Positions 22,310 to 30,887 of a stretch of DNA of 33,937 nt are shown piece after piece. Below the pieces are notes generated by a model that was not told the DNA's origin, searched no databases, and saw only the letters and a list, made by a program, of their open reading frames with translations. The stretch's first letter is position 1. The number at the start of each line of letters is the position of its first letter. Source of the stretch: CAZZBK01 sp964652155 (GTDB taxonomy: Bacteria > Planctomycetota > Planctomycetia > Pirellulales > PNKZ01); contig CAZZBK010000057.1 of the NCBI GenBank assembly GCA_964652155.1, positions 1-33,937 on the forward strand, written 5' to 3'. The position numbers and the translations under genes were made by a program.

Positions 22310-23152
22310 ATGAAAAGCCAGGCTTACGTCACGCTGGCGGCGAACGAAGAGCACGGTTGGTACTACGAGGCCCGGCGGCGCGCGGTGGCGTCGCTCATCG
22401 AGCGCTTCGTGCTCACCGAGCGGTCACAACATGAGCCGTTGCAAATCCTCGACGTCGGCTGTGGCACCGGCGGCACGAGCGCGGCCTTGCGGCCGTTCGG
22501 CGCGGTGACGGGGATCGAGCCTTCGCCGCTGGCTCGCAAGCTGCTCGCCGAGCGGTACCCGGACCTGAGCGTGTTGGCCGGCGGGGTCGACGACCTCGAC
22601 ACGCTCGTGCGGGGCGGGTCATTCGATCTGTCGACGATCATGGGGGTGCTCTACAGTCGCCATGTGCGCGACCCTGGCGCGGCGCTCGCGTGTGTGCAGC
22701 GGAGCTTGCGACCGGGGGGCTATTTGATCTGGAACGAGGCCGCGTATCCGTTTTTGCATCGCCAGCACGACGACTTTGTCGAGACGGCGCGGCGATTTTA
22801 TCCGTCGCAGATGCGGTCGCTGCTCGCGCAACACGGCTTCGAGGTGCTCGATGGCTCGCATCTGCTCGGCTGGGCGTTTCCCATCGCGGCGGCGCTGAGC
22901 GCGGCGTTCCGGTTACGCTGCCGACTCTGGGGTGCCCCGCCGCAAGAAGAAGAACAACCGTCGACCGACGATCAGCCGTTGCCCCGCTGGCTCAACGGGC
23001 TATTGATGCGGCTGACGTATGCGGAGTGGCGTGTCGGTCACTCGACGATCAAGTGTCCGCTCGGGGTATCGTACTTGGTGATGGCTCGCAAGGTCGTCGG
23101 GACAGCAACACCGCAGCCGCACTTTGCCGCGACGCAGGCTCGAATCGGGTAG
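22310..23152 (+). CDS. class I SAM-dependent methyltransferase
   Basis: The 280-residue protein has the SAM-binding motif ILDVGCGTGGTSAALRPFG followed by the acidic strand end GIEPSPLARKL and a central LSTIMGVLYSRHVRDPGAAL. The post-motif segment SLRPGGYLIWNEAAYPFL is typical of methyltransferases acting on small molecules, lipids or sugars. It begins 15 bases after the ArnT-like gene and is probably co-transcribed. It may modify a glycan or its lipid carrier; this rests on position only. The stop codon TAG (23150-23152) lies in a 10-base tandem repeat that abuts the BIME at 23159. Confidence 0.88.
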   Translation: MKSQAYVTLAANEEHGWYYEARRRAVASLIERFVLTERSQHEPLQILDVGCGTGGTSAALRPFGAVTGIEPSPLARKLLAERYPDLSVLAGGVDDLDTLVRGGSFDLSTIMGVLYSRHVRDPGAALACVQRSLRPGGYLIWNEAAYPFLHRQHDDFVETARRFYPSQMRSLLAQHGFEVLDGSHLLGWAFPIAAALSAAFRLRCRLWGAPPQEEEQPSTDDQPLPRWLNGLLMRLTYAEWRVGHSTIKCPLGVSYLVMARKVVGTATPQPHFAATQARIG

Positions 23153-23158
23153 AATCGG

Positions 23159-23272
23159 GTAGCCCTGACAACTGGTTGTCAGGGTGGCAAAGCCACAAGA
23201 GGGTAAGGAAGCTTGACTAAGCTGCGCCTCGTGTCGCCTACGGCGACCCCGACAACCAGTTGTCGGGGCTAC
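23159..23272. repeat. BIME: two inverted REP units with covarying stems
   Basis: REP 1 is GTAG plus a perfect 10-base-pair stem CCCTGACAAC-TG-GTTGTCAGGG (23163-23184), then a small hairpin GTGGC-AAA-GCCAC (23184-23196). REP 2 is the same unit on the other strand: hairpin TCGCC-TAC-GGCGA (23234-23246), stem CCCCGACAAC-CA-GTTGTCGGGG (23247-23268) and CTAC. One stem pair is T:A in REP 1 and C:G in REP 2, a compensatory change. The element fills the space between two convergent genes and could also end transcription in both directions. Confidence 0.9.
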
Positions 23273-23297
23273 CCTCAGAACGATCGTTGAGTACGTC

Positions 23298-24677
23298 CTA
23301 CGTGCGACCGAGCAGATGTCGCAGCGCGGGCTCGAGCTCGCCGTAGTGCGGTCGAAAACCGGCGTCGACGAGTTTGCGCGGATACACACGCTGGCTCACA
23401 AGCAGCAGTTCGTCGGCCATTTCACCCAGCGCCAGCCTGGCGACCGCCGCGGGCAACGGGAACACGGAGGGGCGGCGGAGCACGCGCGCCAAGGTGCGCG
23501 TGAACTCGTCGTTCGTCACCGGGTTGGGGGTCACGACGTTGATGGGTCCGCGCAGCCGCGGGTCGCACAGCGAGTGCTCGATGGCATAGAGCGCGTCGTC
23601 GAGCGCGATCCAGCTCATCCACTGCGTGCCGCTGCCGATGCGGCCGCCGACACCCAGTCGGAACGGCATGAGCATTTGCCGCAGCGCGCCACCGGCGGGC
23701 GAGAGGATCACGCCGAAGCGTAAATTCACGACGCGCGTGCCGGCCACCGCCGCCTTGTCGGTCGCCGACTCCCAGAGGCGGCACACCTCGGCCAAATAGC
23801 CCTCGCCCGACGGGCGGCTCTCGTCGACCTCGTCGTCGCCGGTGTGGCCGTAAAAGCCAATAGCCGCGGCGCACAACAAGACGCTCGGAGGGACAGCCGC
23901 CTGCGCGATGCGCTCGGCGAGCAGTCGCGTGCTGAGCAGTCGACTGTCGCGGATGCGGCGTTTCTTGGCGACGGTCCAACGTCCGCCGGCGATCGACTCG
24001 CCCGCAAGATGAATCACCGCGTCGGCTCCGCTGAGTTGGGCGGGGTCGAGCTCGCCCTGCTGTGGGTTCCAGGCGATCTCGTCGTCGGCGCGAGGCTGGT
24101 GGCGCACCAACTTCATGACGCTGTGACCGGCCGTGGTGAGCAGCGCGCTCAATTGTCGGCCGACGAGACCCGAGGCACCGCTGATAATGACCTTGCGGCG
24201 TGGTTGCTCGCGCCAGCGCTGTTGTTCGAGCAGGTCGGCGAGCAGCACGCGATGTCGATAGGCGAAGGTTCGCTCGATCCGGCGCACGGTCGACCCGCAG
24301 TCGACGACGCGGCCCAGTGCGCCGAGCGGCAATTGGAATTCGATTTTGTCGTCGAGCGTGGCGTGGCGCTCGTCCACTTCCGAGACGCGATGCGTGTGCT
24401 TCCAATGGGCGAACGGGCCGCGTCGCTGGACGTCGCAGAATTGCCGGCCGGCAATATAGTCGGTGTGCTCGGCGATCCAGCGGATCCACAGTGGCCCGAC
24501 GCGGACGCGCAGCTCGGTTCGCTCGCCGTTTTGGACCGAGCCGGATGTCGACACGACCTCGGCGCCCTCCCAGGGGGCGAGCATCCGCTCGAATGCACCG
24601 GGCCGCTCGTGCCAGGCGAACAGATCAGCGGCCGCGATGGGGAACGTGCTGCGGAAACTCAGCGTCGATGATTCCAT
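23298..24677 (-). CDS. SRPBCC domain fused to TIGR01777-family epimerase/oxidoreductase
   Basis: The 459-residue product begins with a SRPBCC (START-like ligand-binding) domain of about 155 residues: FRSTFPIAAADLFAWHERPGAFERM, then FAHWKHTHRV. The C-terminal SDR domain starts with VIISGASGLVGRQL, the NAD(P)-binding loop, followed by the family hallmarks WNPQQGELDP, DAVIHLAGESIAGGRW, KKRRIRDSR and SAAIGFYG-like AAAIGFYGHTGDD. This fusion is known in several bacterial groups, and the SDR part is related to YfcH. The reaction is not known for the family. ATG 24677 (MESSTLSFRS) fits the domain start. It is divergent from serC with a 106-base space. Confidence 0.9.
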   Translation of the reverse strand: MESSTLSFRSTFPIAAADLFAWHERPGAFERMLAPWEGAEVVSTSGSVQNGERTELRVRVGPLWIRWIAEHTDYIAGRQFCDVQRRGPFAHWKHTHRVSEVDERHATLDDKIEFQLPLGALGRVVDCGSTVRRIERTFAYRHRVLLADLLEQQRWREQPRRKVIISGASGLVGRQLSALLTTAGHSVMKLVRHQPRADDEIAWNPQQGELDPAQLSGADAVIHLAGESIAGGRWTVAKKRRIRDSRLLSTRLLAERIAQAAVPPSVLLCAAAIGFYGHTGDDEVDESRPSGEGYLAEVCRLWESATDKAAVAGTRVVNLRFGVILSPAGGALRQMLMPFRLGVGGRIGSGTQWMSWIALDDALYAIEHSLCDPRLRGPINVVTPNPVTNDEFTRTLARVLRRPSVFPLPAAVARLALGEMADELLLVSQRVYPRKLVDAGFRPHYGELEPALRHLLGRT

Positions 24678-24783
24678 GAAAGTCCTTTGCACAAGGGCGC
24701 AAGCGGGGCCCTATCCAAATGCCCCGCGGCCACGCTATTCTAACGGCTCTTTGGCTGTCTACTATTGTCAGGGTCGCCCCATC

Positions 24784-25878
24784 ATGGAAAAACGCATTGT
24801 CAACTTTTCGTCCGGACCGGCTGTCCTTCCGCTGAGTGTGCTTGAGGAGGCCCAGCGCGATTTGCTCTGTTTGCCGGGCGTGGGGGTGTCGGTGCTTGAG
24901 ATCAGCCACCGCTCGAAATACTTCGAGGGGGTGCTCGCCGCGGCCGAGGCCAATCTGCGCAAGCTGCTCAACATCCCGAGCAACTATCATGTGTTGTTTA
25001 TGCAAGGGGGCAGCCGCCAGCAATTCGCGATGGTCCCCATGAACCTGCTGGGGAGCGGGAGCGCCGACTACATTGTGACCGGCTCGTGGAGCAAGATGGC
25101 TTTCGACGAGGCGCAGCGCATGGGTTGCAAGTCGCGCGTGGCCTTCAATAGCAAGGGGACCAACTATAACCGACTGCCCGAGGCGAGCGAGTATCAGCTC
25201 GACCCGCAGGCGGCGTATGCCTATTTTTGTGACAACGAGACGATTCAGGGTGTGCAGTTTGCCAGCGAGCCGCCCGTGGGGAGCGTGCCGCTTGTGGCCG
25301 ACTTGTCGAGCTGTTTCCTGTACCGGCCGCTCGATGTGAGCAAGTACGGGCTGATATTTGCTTGTGCGCAGAAGAATGCCGGTCCGGCAGGCGTGACGGT
25401 CGTGATCGTGCGCGATGATCTGCTCGGTCGAGCCAGCGACAAGCTGCCGACGATGCTCAGCTACCAGCCGTTTGTCGACGAGAAGTCGATGCCCAACACG
25501 CCGCCGTGCTTCTCAATTTACATCCTGAACCTGGTGGCCAAATGGCTGCTCAACGAGGTGGGAGGGCTCGACAAGATGCTGGACCTCAATCGCCGCAAGG
25601 CCAAGCTGCTGTACGACGAGATCGACCGCAGCAACGGCTTTTACCAGGGACACGCCCAGCCCCAGGCCCGGTCGCTCATGAATGTCACGTTCCGGCTCGC
25701 TGACGAGGCGATTCAGGATAAATTCATTCAACAAGCCGAGGCTCGCGGGTTACACTACCTGAAAGGCCACCGCTCGGTCGGAGGCGTGCGGGCATCGATT
25801 TACAATGCCATGCCGCTCGCGGGCATTGAAGCGCTCGCCGGCTTCATGCGTGAATTTTGTCAGAGCGGAGGCAAGTAA
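24784..25878 (+). CDS. serC: phosphoserine aminotransferase
   Basis: The 364-residue PLP enzyme converts 3-phosphohydroxypyruvate and glutamate to phosphoserine in serine synthesis, and may also act in pyridoxal phosphate synthesis. Diagnostic parts are VNFSSGPAVLPLSVLEEAQ at the start, VLEISHRSKYF, LFMQGGSRQQFAMVPMNL, and the cofactor lysine in FACAQKNAGPAGVTVVIV. The C-terminal KGHRSVGGVRASIYNAMPLAGIEALAGFM is also typical. Length is normal for the family. No Shine-Dalgarno is obvious before ATG 24784. No other serine gene is in the window. Confidence 0.97.
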   Translation: MEKRIVNFSSGPAVLPLSVLEEAQRDLLCLPGVGVSVLEISHRSKYFEGVLAAAEANLRKLLNIPSNYHVLFMQGGSRQQFAMVPMNLLGSGSADYIVTGSWSKMAFDEAQRMGCKSRVAFNSKGTNYNRLPEASEYQLDPQAAYAYFCDNETIQGVQFASEPPVGSVPLVADLSSCFLYRPLDVSKYGLIFACAQKNAGPAGVTVVIVRDDLLGRASDKLPTMLSYQPFVDEKSMPNTPPCFSIYILNLVAKWLLNEVGGLDKMLDLNRRKAKLLYDEIDRSNGFYQGHAQPQARSLMNVTFRLADEAIQDKFIQQAEARGLHYLKGHRSVGGVRASIYNAMPLAGIEALAGFMREFCQSGGK

Positions 25879-25908
25879 CGCTCCTCGCTGTTGTCAGGCT
25901 CGATCGCC

Positions 25909-26805
25909 ATGCCGATTCAATTCGTCTGTCCGCAATGCCAAAAGCTGTTGCAGATTGGGCAGCGCAAGATCGGCCAAGTGATCCAGTGTCCGAAGTGCGG
26001 CGTCGCGACGATCGTGCCGGACCAATCGACCGCCGCGGCCCAGCTGGCCGCGCTGCGCGGGATGAGCAGCGGCGAGGTCGTCGAGTTGATCGTCTACGAT
26101 GACGTGAGCGAGGTGGTCGCCCGCGCGCAAGCTGTGCCGCAGGCCATGACCCCGATGGCGAGCGCGTACCCGGCCGCGGCTCCCACCGCGCGCGAGGAAC
26201 CGGGCGAATGGCTGCTCGTTTCGCGCGGGGCGGTCGTGGCCCAGGCCGTGCTGTTCTTGGTCGTGACAGCGGTCACGTTTGGCATTGGCTACGCCGTGGG
26301 ACGACAGCGCGTGGCGCTCGACCCGGCCACGACGACCCAGCAGAAAAAGACGGAGAGCATGAGCCTCCGCGGTATCGTGAACTACGACCTGGGCCAGGGG
26401 GCGTTCGCCGACGCCGACGCGGTCGTGGCCTTGCTGCCGCTCGACCGTCGCGGCCAAAAGCGGCTCAAGGCGCAAGGGCTGCGACACGATGAAGACTCGG
26501 CCGCGGCCCGCGACCTGGCGCTGGAAGAGGTGCAGGCACTCGGCGGAGACGTTGTCCGCTCCGATGCGAGCGGCGAGTTCCATCTGATCATCCGACAGCC
26601 GGGCGATTATCAGCTGCTGCTGATCTCTCGCAAGGCGCTGCGCGCCGCCGGAACGAACATCCCACAGCACGAACTCGACGACCTCAGCGGCTGGTTCGAG
26701 GCGCCCGGCAGCTTGATCGCGCGGCAGCAATACTTCTGGCAGCGGCTCACCTTCGTCCAGGCCCCGCCGTTGTTCCAGCACACGTTTCGCGGCGTGGGCC
26801 AGTAA
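25909..26805 (+). CDS. zinc-ribbon single-span membrane protein, function unknown
   Basis: The 298-residue product starts with a zinc ribbon, Cys7/Cys10 (CPQC) and Cys27/Cys30 (CPKC), a module frequent in planctomycete membrane proteins. A linker rich in Ala and Pro leads to a transmembrane helix at about 108-130 (VLFLVVTAVTFGIGYAVG). The C-terminal 160 residues form an exposed domain with SLRGIVNYDLGQGAFADADAVVALLP and SGEFHLIIRQPGDYQLLLISR, which resembles a carboxypeptidase-regulatory or transthyretin-like beta domain. I infer that the ribbon is cytoplasmic. It lies 30 bases after serC, but no functional link is evident. ATG 25909 is chosen because the ribbon starts there. Confidence 0.85.
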   Translation: MPIQFVCPQCQKLLQIGQRKIGQVIQCPKCGVATIVPDQSTAAAQLAALRGMSSGEVVELIVYDDVSEVVARAQAVPQAMTPMASAYPAAAPTAREEPGEWLLVSRGAVVAQAVLFLVVTAVTFGIGYAVGRQRVALDPATTTQQKKTESMSLRGIVNYDLGQGAFADADAVVALLPLDRRGQKRLKAQGLRHDEDSAAARDLALEEVQALGGDVVRSDASGEFHLIIRQPGDYQLLLISRKALRAAGTNIPQHELDDLSGWFEAPGSLIARQQYFWQRLTFVQAPPLFQHTFRGVGQ

Positions 26806-26837
26806 CGCGCCGGGCGGGCTCTCGCACCCAAGTTCGT

Positions 26838-26917
26838 TAGCCGCGACGCGCAGCGGAGCGCGTGAACGTTGCGCTCGATAAGTCGACGTTTACGCGCTCC
26901 GCTGCGCGTCGCGGCTA
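26838..26917. repeat. BIME-like element with perfect 26-base inverted arms
   Basis: Bases 26838-26863 (TAGCCGCGACGCGCAG onward) are exactly complementary to 26892-26917, with a 28-base spacer. Each arm begins with a TAGCC head at its outer end and contains a GC-rich self-complementary core (GCGC...GCGC). The element lies between the convergent zinc-ribbon and RlmI-like genes and may end transcription of both. Confidence 0.9.
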
Positions 26918-26941
26918 CGTAATGGAATGCAAAAACAACCC

Positions 26942-28174
26942 CTACAGCACGCGGCAGGTGAAGCACTTGAGGTACTCACCCTCCAGGCACGAGGCGCTCA
27001 GCGGGTGATCGGGCGCGGCCCCTCGCTGCTGCACAACCTGGATCGTGCGGCCTGACTTCTCGGCGACACCGGCAAGCATGTAGAGAAAATCCTCGCGGCT
27101 CACGTGCCCCGAACAGCTACACGTGACGAGCCAGCCGCTCGGCTCCAGCAACTCGACGGCCAGCCGATTGAGCCGGTGATAGGCTTGCAGCGCGTCGGCC
27201 GCGTGCTGACGCGAGCTGGCAAACTTGGGTGGGTCGAGAATGACCGTCCCGTACCGCTCACCACTCTGACGCAGTTGATCGAGTCGCTGGAAACAATCGG
27301 CGACCTCGAACTGAATGTTGCTGATGCCGTTGAGTTGCGCGTTGCACTTGGCAAGCGCGATCGCCTTGGCGCTGCTGTCGAGGGCATGCACCTCGCGCGC
27401 GCCGCCGCGCGCGGCATTGAGCGCAAAGCCGCCGCTGTAACAACACACGTCGAGCACGCGCTGCCGCGCGACCAGCTCGGCCGCGTAGCGACGATTGTCG
27501 CGCTGATCGAGATAGAAGCCGGTTTTTTGTCCGGCCCGCAGGTCGACGCCAAACCGCAGGCCATGTTCCTCGATGAACACGGGCCCCGCGTCGAGTTGAC
27601 CCCAGGCGAGCCCCTCGTCGAGCGTGATCCCCTCGAACTTGCTCATCTCGCGATCGCTGCGGAGCGTGATGCTTTGCGGCTGCCACCGGGCCACGATTGC
27701 CTCGATCAGCAGCGGCAAGCGGACGGCCATGGCGCGTGACAGGATTTGCACGACGAGGTGCGGGCCGTAGCGTTCGACGACCAGGCCGCTGAGCCCATCC
27801 GCCTCGCTCGATACCAGTCGCACGGCCCCGGTGGGCTGCGTGAGCCCCAGTTGCTCGCGGAGCTGTCCGGCGGCACCGAGTCGCTGGGCCCAAAAAGCCC
27901 CGTCGAGCCGGTCGGTGATCGCCCATGAGTACAGCCGCACACGCAGCCTGCTGTGGCTGTTGAACACGCCGCGGGCAATAAACTGATTGCGGTCGCTGAG
28001 CAGATCGACGACATCGCCGTCGGCGGGCTGACCCTCGACCCGATCGATGGCCGAATCGAGCACCCACGGGTGGCGGCCGAAAAAAGGCCGGGCTTTCTTG
28101 GGCTTCAGAATGACTCGACCCGGCGAGAGCAGCGAGCCGTCGGCAGACGGAGTGGGCGTGGCGATTTCAGACAT
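26942..28174 (-). CDS. class I SAM-dependent rRNA methyltransferase (RlmI-like)
   Basis: The 410-residue product matches the RlmI/YccW family of 23S rRNA m5C methyltransferases. Residues about 20-95 form an N-terminal PUA domain (ILKPKKARPFFGRHPWVLDSAI). The middle region has GLSGLVVERYGPHLVVQ, RSDREMSKFEGI and GLRFGVDLRAGQKTGFYLDQRDNRR. The catalytic Rossmann domain has VLDVCCYSGGFALNAARGGA, the motif LDPPKFASSR and the CSCSGHVSREDF segment. ATG 28174 (MSEIATPTPS) is preferred; an in-frame ATG at 28234 adds residues without family similarity. The exact modified nucleotide cannot be read from sequence alone, so no symbol is given. Confidence 0.92.
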   Translation of the reverse strand: MSEIATPTPSADGSLLSPGRVILKPKKARPFFGRHPWVLDSAIDRVEGQPADGDVVDLLSDRNQFIARGVFNSHSRLRVRLYSWAITDRLDGAFWAQRLGAAGQLREQLGLTQPTGAVRLVSSEADGLSGLVVERYGPHLVVQILSRAMAVRLPLLIEAIVARWQPQSITLRSDREMSKFEGITLDEGLAWGQLDAGPVFIEEHGLRFGVDLRAGQKTGFYLDQRDNRRYAAELVARQRVLDVCCYSGGFALNAARGGAREVHALDSSAKAIALAKCNAQLNGISNIQFEVADCFQRLDQLRQSGERYGTVILDPPKFASSRQHAADALQAYHRLNRLAVELLEPSGWLVTCSCSGHVSREDFLYMLAGVAEKSGRTIQVVQQRGAAPDHPLSASCLEGEYLKCFTCRVL

Positions 28175-28246
28175 AGCGTGCGATTTTACGCTCACCCGGG
28201 TCGCATAAACAGGGGTGATTTGCGTGATCCTCACGCTTCTACGCTC

Positions 28247-28274
28247 CGAGGCGGGGACGTGAGTCCCCGACTCG
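28247..28274. repeat. small hairpin GGGGAC-GTGA-GTCCCC
   Basis: A perfect six-base stem (28253-28258 with 28263-28268) is extended by CGAG/CTCG across a two-base mismatch on each side. It lies in the 208-base divergent space between the RlmI-like gene and floA. It may be a degenerate REP-like unit; it lacks the TAGCC head. TATGCT at 28341-28346 is a possible -10 box for floA, without a convincing -35. Confidence 0.5.
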
Positions 28275-28382
28275 CATGGCCGATTGCGTGAATCACACGA
28301 GCCGAGCGGTCGGCTTATTCCCGCTGGGCGAAGAGTTCGCTATGCTAAGAGCCGTTCGACCTTGTTTCCTGCGAGACCCACC

Positions 28383-29351
28383 ATGACCTTTGCTCTTCTG
28401 CTCGCGGCCGGTGTCGCCGAGATGGCCGGCTTCGTTGTCGGGCTCGTCTTATTGGGCATTCTGGCCCTGGTGTTTCTGTTCATGCTGCTGACCTACGGCA
28501 GCCTGTGGTTCCAGGCCTACATGTCGAACGCCCAAGTCAGCTTTCTGAGCCTGATCGGCATGTCGCTGCGACAAGTCGACGCGCACACGATCGTCCGCGC
28601 CAAGATCATGTCGATTCAGGCCGGCCTGGGCGATGTCCGCACGACCGGCATCACCACGCGCCGCCTCGAAGCTCATTACCTGGCCGGGGGCGACGTGCCC
28701 AAAGTGATTCGCGCCATCATCGCCGCTCATCGAGCCGACATCGAGTTGGACTTCGATCGGGCCTCGGCCATCGACCTGGCTGGCCGCGACGTGCTCGAAG
28801 CGGTGCAGACGAGCGTGTATCCGAAGGTGATCGACTGCCCTGACCAGCGTGACGGCCGCGCCACGCTCAGCGCCATTGCCAAGAACGGTGTCGAGGCCAA
28901 GATTCGCGCCCGCGTCACGGTCCGCACGAACATCAAGCAACTCATCGGCGGGGCGACCGAGGAGACGGTCATTGCCCGCGTCGGCGAAGGGATCATCACC
29001 GCCGTCGGGTCGTCGGACACGCATTTCGAGGTGATGGAGAACCCCAACAAGATCAGCCGCGCCGTGCTCGATCGAGGACTCGACGCGCAAACGGCTTTTG
29101 CGATCGTGTCGATCGACATTGCCGACATCGAGATTGGCGAGAACATCGGCGCGCGGTTGCAAGCCGATCAGGCCGAGGCCGACACCCGCGTGGCCCGCGC
29201 CCGGGCCGAGGAACGCCGCAGCGTGGCCATCGCTCGTGAGCAGGAAATGAAGGCCAAGACGGCCGAGAATCGCGCGCGGCTGTTGCTGGCCGAGGCCGAG
29301 GTGCCGCTGGCCACCGCCGGCGCGTTCCGTCGAGGCAAAATCACCGGTTGA
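28383..29351 (+). CDS. floA: flotillin-like protein FloA
   Basis: The 322-residue protein matches FloA of bacterial functional membrane microdomains. Residues 3-40 form a membrane-embedded hydrophobic segment. A PHB/SPFH-like domain follows (VDAHTIVRAKIMSIQAGL, GDVPKVIRAIIAAHRADIELDFDRASAIDLAGRDVLEAV, AKNGVEAKIRARVTVRTNIKQLIGGATEETVIARVGEGI). The C-terminal helix is rich in Ala/Glu/Arg repeats (ADTRVARARAEERRSVA), the oligomerising coiled coil. ATG 28383 gives the normal N-terminus; an upstream extension is not family-like. FloA organises membrane proteins. The following gene, a sigma-54 activator, starts 88 bases downstream; a link is not established. Confidence 0.95.
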   Translation: MTFALLLAAGVAEMAGFVVGLVLLGILALVFLFMLLTYGSLWFQAYMSNAQVSFLSLIGMSLRQVDAHTIVRAKIMSIQAGLGDVRTTGITTRRLEAHYLAGGDVPKVIRAIIAAHRADIELDFDRASAIDLAGRDVLEAVQTSVYPKVIDCPDQRDGRATLSAIAKNGVEAKIRARVTVRTNIKQLIGGATEETVIARVGEGIITAVGSSDTHFEVMENPNKISRAVLDRGLDAQTAFAIVSIDIADIEIGENIGARLQADQAEADTRVARARAEERRSVAIAREQEMKAKTAENRARLLLAEAEVPLATAGAFRRGKITG

Positions 29352-29439
29352 GCTTCGCGCGCCATGCGACCTCGCCCGCAGCGCCACGCCCCGAGTTTTC
29401 GATCATCGTTTCATCGTTGAGTGGGGAACGTGCGCTGTG

Positions 29440-30822
29440 ATGCGGCAACTCAATGTGCTGGTCGTCGATCCCGACCCCGCCGCTGAAGGCGCGTACCGCG
29501 CGCTGTTCGACTCGGCGTTCCCCTGCGAGTTGCGGGTGCTTGCCGAGCCCGCCGCGGCACTCGAGTACGCGCAACACGAGTCCCCCGACATCGTGCTGCT
29601 CGCCGAGTCGTCGAGCTGGGACACGATTGCCCTGCTTGCCGAGTTCCGCGCCCGCGATCCGCAGGTGCCGGTCGTGTTGGTGACCACACAGCCTCAGGTG
29701 TCGACGGCCACCGCCGCGCTGCGGCTCGGCGCGGGGGATTACCTCGCCGAGCCGCTCGATGCCCCGTTGCTGCGCGAGACCTTGCAGCGGTTGCTCGCCG
29801 TCCGCCGCCAAGACGACGAACGCGAATTGCTCCGCCGACAGGTCGAACGACCCTATGTGTTCGACGACATCATCGGCACCTGCGCGCCAATGACCAAGGT
29901 CTTTGAGCTGATCCAACGCGTGGCCGACTCGGATGTCGACGTGCTGGTGGTCGGCGAGACCGGCACGGGCAAAGAGCTCGTCGCCCGCGCCATTCATCGC
30001 CGCAGTCGTCGCGCCGAGGGTCCGTTCGTGCCGGTCGATTGTGGAGCGATTCCCGAGAACCTGCTGGAGAGCGAATTTTTTGGGCACGAGCGCGGAGCGT
30101 TCACGGGCGCTGACGCGCGGCAGATTGGCCTGTTGGAGTTTGCCGACGGCGGGACGTTTTTCCTCGACGAACTCGGCGAGCTGCCGCTGCTCTTGCAGGC
30201 CAAGCTGCTCCGCACGCTGCAAGAACGCAAGATCCGCCGCGTCGGCGGACGCGGCGAGCTCGAGATCAACGTGCGGGTCGTCGCCGCGACGGGGCGTAAC
30301 TTGGAGCAGATGATCCAAGACGGCCGATTCCGACGCGACCTGTTCTACCGCATCAACGTGGTGCGCATCGATCTGCCTCCGCTCCGCGAGCGCGGCGACG
30401 ACCTGGGCTTGCTCGCCGAACACTTCGCCACGAAATACACCCGCGAGATGGGACGCATTCTCAAGGGGATCACCCCCGAAGCGTATCAAGTGCTCAGCCA
30501 GTACGCTTGGCCCGGCAACGTTCGCGAGTTGCAAAACGTCATTCGCCGCGCGGTGGCGCTCTCGCAAGGCTCGATGATCGGGCTCGACGATTTGCCCGAC
30601 ACGCTGATCACCTCGGCCGGTCAGGCGGCCCAACCCGCGCCGCGAGGGTACTTCGCGATGCGCGACGCCCACGTGGCGATGTTCGAGCGCGGCTACCTCA
30701 GCGATCTGCTCGGCCGACATCGGGGCGACGTCAAGGCGGCCGCCGACGAAGCCCAGTTGCCCCGCGGCACCCTCTATCGGCTCATGAAACTCCACGACCT
30801 CGACAGCCGCAAGTTCAAATAA
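29440..30822 (+). CDS. sigma-54-dependent transcriptional activator with degenerate receiver domain
   Basis: The 460-residue NtrC-type protein has three domains. Residues 1-120 are a receiver (VLVVDPDPAAEG, VPVVLVTTQP, GAGDYLAEPLD), but the phosphoacceptor position after PDIVLL is Ala55, and the conserved Lys before Pro is Glu. Residues about 135-375 form the AAA+ domain, with Walker A GETGTGKE (Lys178), GAFTGA at 219-224, which contacts sigma-54, and Walker B GGTFFLDELGEL. Residues about 420-460 are a Fis-type helix-turn-helix (GDVKAAADEAQLPRGTLYRLM). It should drive transcription from -12/-24 promoters. No histidine kinase is adjacent. A GTG at 29437 is one codon upstream of the chosen ATG. 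Confidence 0.93.
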   Translation: MRQLNVLVVDPDPAAEGAYRALFDSAFPCELRVLAEPAAALEYAQHESPDIVLLAESSSWDTIALLAEFRARDPQVPVVLVTTQPQVSTATAALRLGAGDYLAEPLDAPLLRETLQRLLAVRRQDDERELLRRQVERPYVFDDIIGTCAPMTKVFELIQRVADSDVDVLVVGETGTGKELVARAIHRRSRRAEGPFVPVDCGAIPENLLESEFFGHERGAFTGADARQIGLLEFADGGTFFLDELGELPLLLQAKLLRTLQERKIRRVGGRGELEINVRVVAATGRNLEQMIQDGRFRRDLFYRINVVRIDLPPLRERGDDLGLLAEHFATKYTREMGRILKGITPEAYQVLSQYAWPGNVRELQNVIRRAVALSQGSMIGLDDLPDTLITSAGQAAQPAPRGYFAMRDAHVAMFERGYLSDLLGRHRGDVKAAADEAQLPRGTLYRLMKLHDLDSRKFK

Positions 30823-30887
30823 ACCCTTGTTCCTGACGGGTTACAACCATCAGTCAACTTCACAAAATTCTGCGAAACAGGCATGCC

